Positions 13,235-17,080 of a DNA stretch of 17,080 nucleotides are shown piece after piece. The DNA lies in the NCBI GenBank assembly GCA_014360855.1, contig JACIWP010000028.1, positions 1-17,080 of the forward strand. Reading direction: 5' to 3'. Source of the DNA: Anaerolineae bacterium. GTDB lineage: Bacteria; Chloroflexota; Anaerolineae; JACIWP01. Below the pieces are notes generated by a model. The model did not search any database. It saw only the letters and a list, made by a program, of their open reading frames with translations, and was not told the origin of the DNA. The first letter of the stretch is position 1, and every line of letters begins with the position of its first letter. The translations under genes were made by a program, and so were the position numbers.

Positions 13235-14283
13235 TCCCCCTTGAATGTCCTCCACAACTGCTCCTTCGCATTCTGGTTGGTGAAAGCCGCCCGCACGCCG
13301 TTCCACACCACCACGCCCAACTGGGGCAGGCTGACCCCAATTTCACGGACGGCGATGAGATACTCGTCTGTGAGGGTGGTGTTGGAGATGCTCGGGTCAT
13401 CGGTATTGATGGTTACCCGCACACCTTGTGCCAGAAAGTGCCGCAGGGGATGGCGGGCCAGGTGGGGGACGGTGGCGGTGTGAATGTTGCTGGTGGGGCA
13501 GATTTCCAGCGTCACGCCGGCGCGGCACAGCAGTTCCACCACCTCCGGGTCCTCGACAGCCCGCACCCCGTGGCCAATGCGGTCCGCCCCGTATTCCTCC
13601 ACCGCCTCCCGCACGCTCCAGGCGCCGATGGCCTCGCCGGCATGAATGGTCAGCCCCAACCCTTCGCGGTGCGCCTGGCGCAGGATGCCGGCGAAGGGTG
13701 CCAGGGGATAATTGACCTCATCGCCGGCGATATCCAGCCCGACGATGCCCCGGCCGGCCCGCGCGAACGCCACCCGGGCGACCCGTTCTGCCTCACTCGG
13801 GCTCAGCTCCCGCTTGATGGTGACGAGCAGGCCCGTGGTCACCCCGAAATCCCGGCCGGCCTGCTCCACCGCCCAGATGACCCAGTCCGTCACCTCCTCT
13901 AAATCAAAACCCTGGTGCGCCGCCAGCGTTGCGGGGCTGAACCGCAGTTCCAGATAGCGCACATTATCCGCCGCGGCGTCCGCCACCGCCTCATATGCGA
14001 CCCGCTCGATGGCTTCCCGGGTGGAATAGAACTGCCGCAGGAAGCGAAACTTCTCCAGAAAGGCGTGGAAGTTGGGCTCTTCGTCGGTCACCTGCACGTA
14101 GGGACGCAGGTCCTCAATATTATAGCTGGGCAGATCCACGCCGTGCGCCTGTGCCACCTCCGCCAGCGTGCTCAGCCGAAGCGAGCCTTCCAGATGGCGG
14201 TGGAGATCAATTTTGGGAAGAAGCCTCAGTGTTTCCCACAGCCTGCGGCTTCCGCCGGCGGAAGTGCTCGGTGCGTCAATCAT
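13174..14283 (-). CDS. add: Adenosine deaminase (or adenosine deaminase-like purine deaminase)
   Basis: This 369-residue zinc enzyme converts adenosine to inosine in purine salvage. All active-site motifs are seen: KIDLHRHLEGS (24-34) with zinc ligands H28 and H30; IHAGE (213-217) with ligand H214 and catalytic E217; RIGHG (235-239) with H238; LEICPTSN; and TINTDDPSIS (291-300) with ligand D295 and D296. The length is normal. Some family members prefer adenine or other substrates, so specificity is not certain. It starts 15 bp after the upstream phosphate butyryltransferase gene and its 3' end overlaps the next gene by 61 bp. Its link to the acyl-CoA genes around it is not obvious. Confidence 0.9.
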   Translation of the reverse strand: MIDAPSTSAGGSRRLWETLRLLPKIDLHRHLEGSLRLSTLAEVAQAHGVDLPSYNIEDLRPYVQVTDEEPNFHAFLEKFRFLRQFYSTREAIERVAYEAVADAAADNVRYLELRFSPATLAAHQGFDLEEVTDWVIWAVEQAGRDFGVTTGLLVTIKRELSPSEAERVARVAFARAGRGIVGLDIAGDEVNYPLAPFAGILRQAHREGLGLTIHAGEAIGAWSVREAVEEYGADRIGHGVRAVEDPEVVELLCRAGVTLEICPTSNIHTATVPHLARHPLRHFLAQGVRVTINTDDPSISNTTLTDEYLIAVREIGVSLPQLGVVVWNGVRAAFTNQNAKEQLWRTFKGEWEKILAISLPDALEVERPR

Positions 14284-14298
14284 GCGCCATTCCCAACG

Positions 14299-15198
14299 TT
14301 AGTTTGCCAGCAAAATCCCCAATGCCATGGAAACCATCTTGGATTCGTGGGGGTCCGCCCGCGACGCGACGATGAGCGGGGAGCGGCCGCCCTGGACAAT
14401 GCCGGCCATCTTGCCCTTGGCAAAATAGGTGATAGCCTTGGCCAGCACGTTGCCGGCCTCGATATCCGGCACAATCAGGATGTCGGCCCGGCCGGCAACC
14501 TCACTGCGAATGCCCTTGACCTCCGCGGCATCGAGCGAGATGGCGTTGTCCAGCGCCAGCGGGCCGTCCACAATGCCGCCGATGATCTGGCCGCGCTCGG
14601 CCATCTTGGACAGATTGGCGGCGTCCATGGTATTGGGAATCTTGGGGTTCACCATCTCCGTCGCCGCGATGATGGCCACCCTGGGACAGGAGATGCCCAG
14701 CGCCTGGGCGACTGAGATGGCGTTCTGCACGATCTCTACTTTCTGCTCCAGGTCTGGCGCCACCACTACGCCGGCGTCGCTGACGAAGATCAACCGGTCA
14801 AAACCAGGTATCTCAAACACGCCCACGTGCGAGAGGAGCCGGCCGGCACGGATCCCAAACTCCTTATCCAGCGCCGCCCGCAGAAAATCTCCCGTCTCCA
14901 CCCGTCCCTTCATCGCCATATCCGCCCGACCCTGGCTGACCAGCGCCATGACCTGCCGGGCGGCCTCGCGCGGCTCCGGCACATGGATCATCTCCATGCG
15001 GCTCAGGTCAAGGCCTTCTTCCTGCGCGATGCGCTGGATGGCCGGCACATCCCCAACGAGGATGCATTCCGCCAGCCCCTGCCGCTCCGCGTCGACCGCC
15101 GCCAGCAGTACCTCCCGCTCATGGGCGGCGGCAATGGCTACCCGTTTCGGCCCTTTCGCTTTGGCCGCTTCGACCAGCTCTGCAAAGCTTCGGATCAC
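14299..15198 (-). CDS. ptb: Phosphate butyryltransferase (canonical-looking Ptb)
   Basis: This 299-residue enzyme converts butyryl-, isobutyryl- or related acyl-CoA and phosphate to acyl-phosphate and CoA. It has the standard family line-up: MKGRVETGDFLRA (96-108), LLSHVGVFEIPGFDRLIFVSDAG (121-143), EMVNPKIPNT (181-190), DGPLALDNAIS (211-221), EVAGRADIL (233-241), PDIEAGN (244-250) and ASRADP (278-283) with the Ser-Arg pair. The start is a GTG at 15198, chosen because IRSFAELVEAAK is the family N-terminus and AAAGGAGG lies 5 nt before it; the in-frame ATG at 15246 follows the kinase stop directly and has no good site. A kinase to turn the product into acid and ATP is not in the window. It follows the histidine kinase by 48 bp. 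Confidence 0.88.
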   Translation of the reverse strand: MIRSFAELVEAAKAKGPKRVAIAAAHEREVLLAAVDAERQGLAECILVGDVPAIQRIAQEEGLDLSRMEMIHVPEPREAARQVMALVSQGRADMAMKGRVETGDFLRAALDKEFGIRAGRLLSHVGVFEIPGFDRLIFVSDAGVVVAPDLEQKVEIVQNAISVAQALGISCPRVAIIAATEMVNPKIPNTMDAANLSKMAERGQIIGGIVDGPLALDNAISLDAAEVKGIRSEVAGRADILIVPDIEAGNVLAKAITYFAKGKMAGIVQGGRSPLIVASRADPHESKMVSMALGILLAN

Positions 15199-15203
15199 AT
15201 GTT

Positions 15204-15211
15204 CCTCCTTT
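15204..15211 (-). promoter_or_regulatory. Ribosome binding site supporting a GTG start
   Basis: On the minus strand AAAGGAGG is followed by 5 nt and GTG 15198. The overlapping ATG at 15200 is out of frame and meets a stop at once, so GTG is the start that fits the protein family. Confidence 0.8.
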
Positions 15212-15246
15212 GCGGCTCTGCTGTCAGCGCCTTTGCTGTCCTGCAT

Positions 15247-17079
15247 CTATCCACCGCCGGCTGGGCGGTATTTCGGCACGGTGAAGAAGAACGTACTGCC
15301 CTTGCCCACTTCGCTGATGACCCCCACCTGGCCCCCGTGCGCCTCGACGATCTGTTTCACGATGGCCAGGCCCAGGCCGGCGCCCCCAAAGCGCCGCGTC
15401 GTGGAACCATCAATCTGATAGAACGGCTCAAAGATCCTCTCCAGCTTATCCGATGGGATGCCGATGCCGGTATCCCGTACCAGCACCCGCTCGTAATCGC
15501 CGGCGTCCTCGACCGATATCTCGATGAGGCCGCCTGGCGGGGTGAATTTGAGAGCATTGCCGATCAGGTTATCCAGCACCTGCCCCAGACGAGCGCGATC
15601 CCCGAATACCGGGTCTAAATCAGGCGGGACCTTGCATATCAACTGCAAATTCGCCTCCTGTGCCGCTGCCTCCGCCCCCCGCAGGGCCATGTCAATGACA
15701 TCCGCCAGAGAGACCGGCGCCAGCTCCAGGGAAGCCATCTCGGCGCGCTGGAGGGAAATAATGTCGCCTACGAGACGGGTCAGTGTCTCGGTCTTATTGG
15801 AGACGATCTGCAGGGCTTCACGCTGTTGTTCATTCAGCTCTCCCAGCGCGCCCTCTAACAGCAGGTCCACATACCCGCGGATAAAGGTCAGCGGTGTGCG
15901 AAGCTCATGGGAGACGTTCTGCACAAATTCCGATTTCAGGCGGTTCAGCTCTTTCAGCTCATCATAGGCGAGCTTCAGCCGGCGCGCCCGCTCTTTAAGG
16001 CTTTCGTACAGACGCGCATTCTCGATCATAGCGGCCGCCTGCGCCGCGGCAATGGTCAACAGCCGGCCCTCTTCCGGGTCAAAGGCGTTGGGCATGCTGT
16101 CATCCACACTCAAGGTGCCGATCACATTCCCCTTGGTGATCATCGGCACCACCAGCAGGGAGCGCACCTCCGGGTCGAAGAAGATAAAGTCCGGCTCCTG
16201 ATAGGTGTCAGGGATGTAAATGGGCCGGCGCTCCACCACCACCCGGCCGCTGACGCCCTCCCCAACCCGCAGTTTGGCCTCTTTCTGCCATTTCGGCTTG
16301 ATGCCGCTGGCCGCCCGGATCTCCAGCATGCCCGACTTTTCATCCAGCAGGAAGATGCAGCAGCTCCGGCAGTTAATCACCCGCCGCAGGATGACCACCA
16401 GCGAGTCGAGCATCTGGTTCAGGTCCAGGCTGGTGGTCATGCGCTGGGCCAGGGTGTACAGCGTCGAGACCTCGGCCAGCCGGCGTTCCGTCTCCTCGTA
16501 AAGCTGGGCGTTTTCCAGCGCGATAGCCGCGGAGACCGCCAGCGCTTCCGCCAGACGCTGATCATCCAGCGCGAAGGGAGGCGTCGGCGCCCGCCGCGTC
16601 AACTGCACTACCCCCAGCAGTTTATCCTTGACGCGCAGAGGCAGGTTCAGCATATGCCGGCCAGTCGGTGATGGCGCCGTCAATGCCAGAGGAGCGCCGC
16701 TCTGCATAACGGCCTCCGCCTGCTCGAGGTTAAAGCGCTCCTGCGGCTCATTCTCCCGGGCCTGCCGGCTCAGCGACGCCTGAAGCACCAGCCCATCCTC
16801 CGCCCGCAGGAACAGGGCCGCGCTATCTGCGTCGGTCAGCCCCATCATGCTTTCCAGGATGAGCTGAGAGACCTTATCCCGATTCAACACCGCGCTGATG
16901 GCGTGCGCCAGATTGGCCAGGGTAGCCAGCTCGGAAAGCCGGCGCTCCCGCTCCGCCAGGAGCCGGGCATTCTGCACAATCAGCCCGACCTGCTCCGCCA
17001 GGACCTCGACGATCATCTGTTCCTGGGCGCCCAGCGCCCTATCGCTGCCGGGCACAAGTTCCAGAACCCCCACTATCTG
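15247..17079 (-). CDS. Multi-GAF sensor histidine kinase (5'-truncated)
   Basis: The frame runs out of the window on the right, so the N-terminus is missing; residues are counted from base 17073. Order: the end of a GAF domain (1-40), a second GAF (about 55-195), a third GAF (about 205-355), a coiled coil (355-380), HisKA with phospho-acceptor H389 in SHELRTPL, and HATPase with the N box NALKFTPPGG, VRDTGIGIPS, FEPF and GGAGLGLAIVK. GAF3 carries a Cys cluster CRSCC (235-239). No membrane segment appears in the visible part, so it may be a soluble sensor of small molecules or redox state. It autophosphorylates and should pass phosphate to a response regulator, which is not in the window. It lies 48 bp upstream of the ptb gene and may share its transcript. 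Confidence 0.9.
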   Translation of the reverse strand, partial: QIVGVLELVPGSDRALGAQEQMIVEVLAEQVGLIVQNARLLAERERRLSELATLANLAHAISAVLNRDKVSQLILESMMGLTDADSAALFLRAEDGLVLQASLSRQARENEPQERFNLEQAEAVMQSGAPLALTAPSPTGRHMLNLPLRVKDKLLGVVQLTRRAPTPPFALDDQRLAEALAVSAAIALENAQLYEETERRLAEVSTLYTLAQRMTTSLDLNQMLDSLVVILRRVINCRSCCIFLLDEKSGMLEIRAASGIKPKWQKEAKLRVGEGVSGRVVVERRPIYIPDTYQEPDFIFFDPEVRSLLVVPMITKGNVIGTLSVDDSMPNAFDPEEGRLLTIAAAQAAAMIENARLYESLKERARRLKLAYDELKELNRLKSEFVQNVSHELRTPLTFIRGYVDLLLEGALGELNEQQREALQIVSNKTETLTRLVGDIISLQRAEMASLELAPVSLADVIDMALRGAEAAAQEANLQLICKVPPDLDPVFGDRARLGQVLDNLIGNALKFTPPGGLIEISVEDAGDYERVLVRDTGIGIPSDKLERIFEPFYQIDGSTTRRFGGAGLGLAIVKQIVEAHGGQVGVISEVGKGSTFFFTVPKYRPAGGG

Positions 17080-17080
17080 C

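Noticed and set aside
11165..13483. A 772-codon open frame on the plus strand opposite the ferredoxin, ptb and ATPase genes
   Set aside because: The translation is His/Arg-rich and without domains, while the minus strand codes complete enzymes with intact motifs and ribosome binding sites.
15199..15246. ATG 15246 as start of the canonical ptb gene
   Set aside because: It follows the kinase stop immediately and lacks a ribosome binding site. The conserved N-terminus begins at GTG 15198 behind AAAGGAGG.

Overview
The window is GC-rich (strong G/C at third codon positions) and looks like a chromosomal segment of an anaerobic, probably thermophilic member of the Chloroflexota, Anaerolineae-like. 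That is an inference from the gene mix: secreted cohesin-fold proteins with Thr/Pro linkers, a TolB-like propeller protein, a multi-GAF histidine kinase and a ferredoxin-dependent 2-oxoacid oxidoreductase operon. I see no rRNA, tRNA, CRISPR array, insertion sequence or phage gene. Coding density is high, and no stretch over 300 bases lacks a gene.

Left part, plus strand (1-4673). A 5'-truncated gene fuses a TolB-type beta-propeller to what reads as a zinc M15 (D-Ala-D-Ala peptidase-like) domain. After a 171-bp gap with two candidate promoters and a perfect 8-bp inverted repeat comes the tightly coupled nusB - tatA/B - tatC group, joined by two ATGA overlaps. Its tatC product carries an extra TatA/TatB-like helix and hinge at the N-terminus. 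A P-loop protein of the cyclic 2,3-diphosphoglycerate synthetase-like family follows with its own strong ribosome binding site. A 16-bp perfect hairpin closes this block.

Middle part, plus strand (4741-8742). A near-consensus promoter (TTGACA, 17 bp, TACAAT) drives a set of exported proteins: a small secreted cohesin-domain protein, a cohesin-domain protein with a long Pro/Thr/Ala linker and a C-terminal membrane helix, and a secreted subtilisin-like protease with three Ig-like repeats.

Right part, minus strand (17080 down to 8739). Nine genes run in one direction with short gaps: GAF-GAF-GAF histidine kinase (5' end outside the window), phosphate butyryltransferase, adenosine deaminase, an uncharacterised P-loop ATPase overlapping the deaminase gene by 61 bp, a second and divergent phosphate butyryltransferase paralogue, and the delta, alpha, beta and gamma subunits of a VOR-type 2-oxoacid:ferredoxin oxidoreductase. 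The metabolic logic is branched-chain (or related) 2-oxoacid to acyl-CoA plus CO2 and reduced ferredoxin, then acyl-CoA plus phosphate to acyl-phosphate, from which a kinase could make ATP. No acyl (butyrate) kinase gene is in the window. The two blocks converge with their stop codons overlapping by 4 bp (8739-8742).

The most interesting points are the P-loop ATPase lodged between the two ptb-family genes, the altered active-site region in the second Ptb, the TatA/B-TatC fusion, the propeller-M15 fusion, a long hairpin between the delta and alpha subunit genes, and a strong excess of the palindrome GCCGGC across the window.
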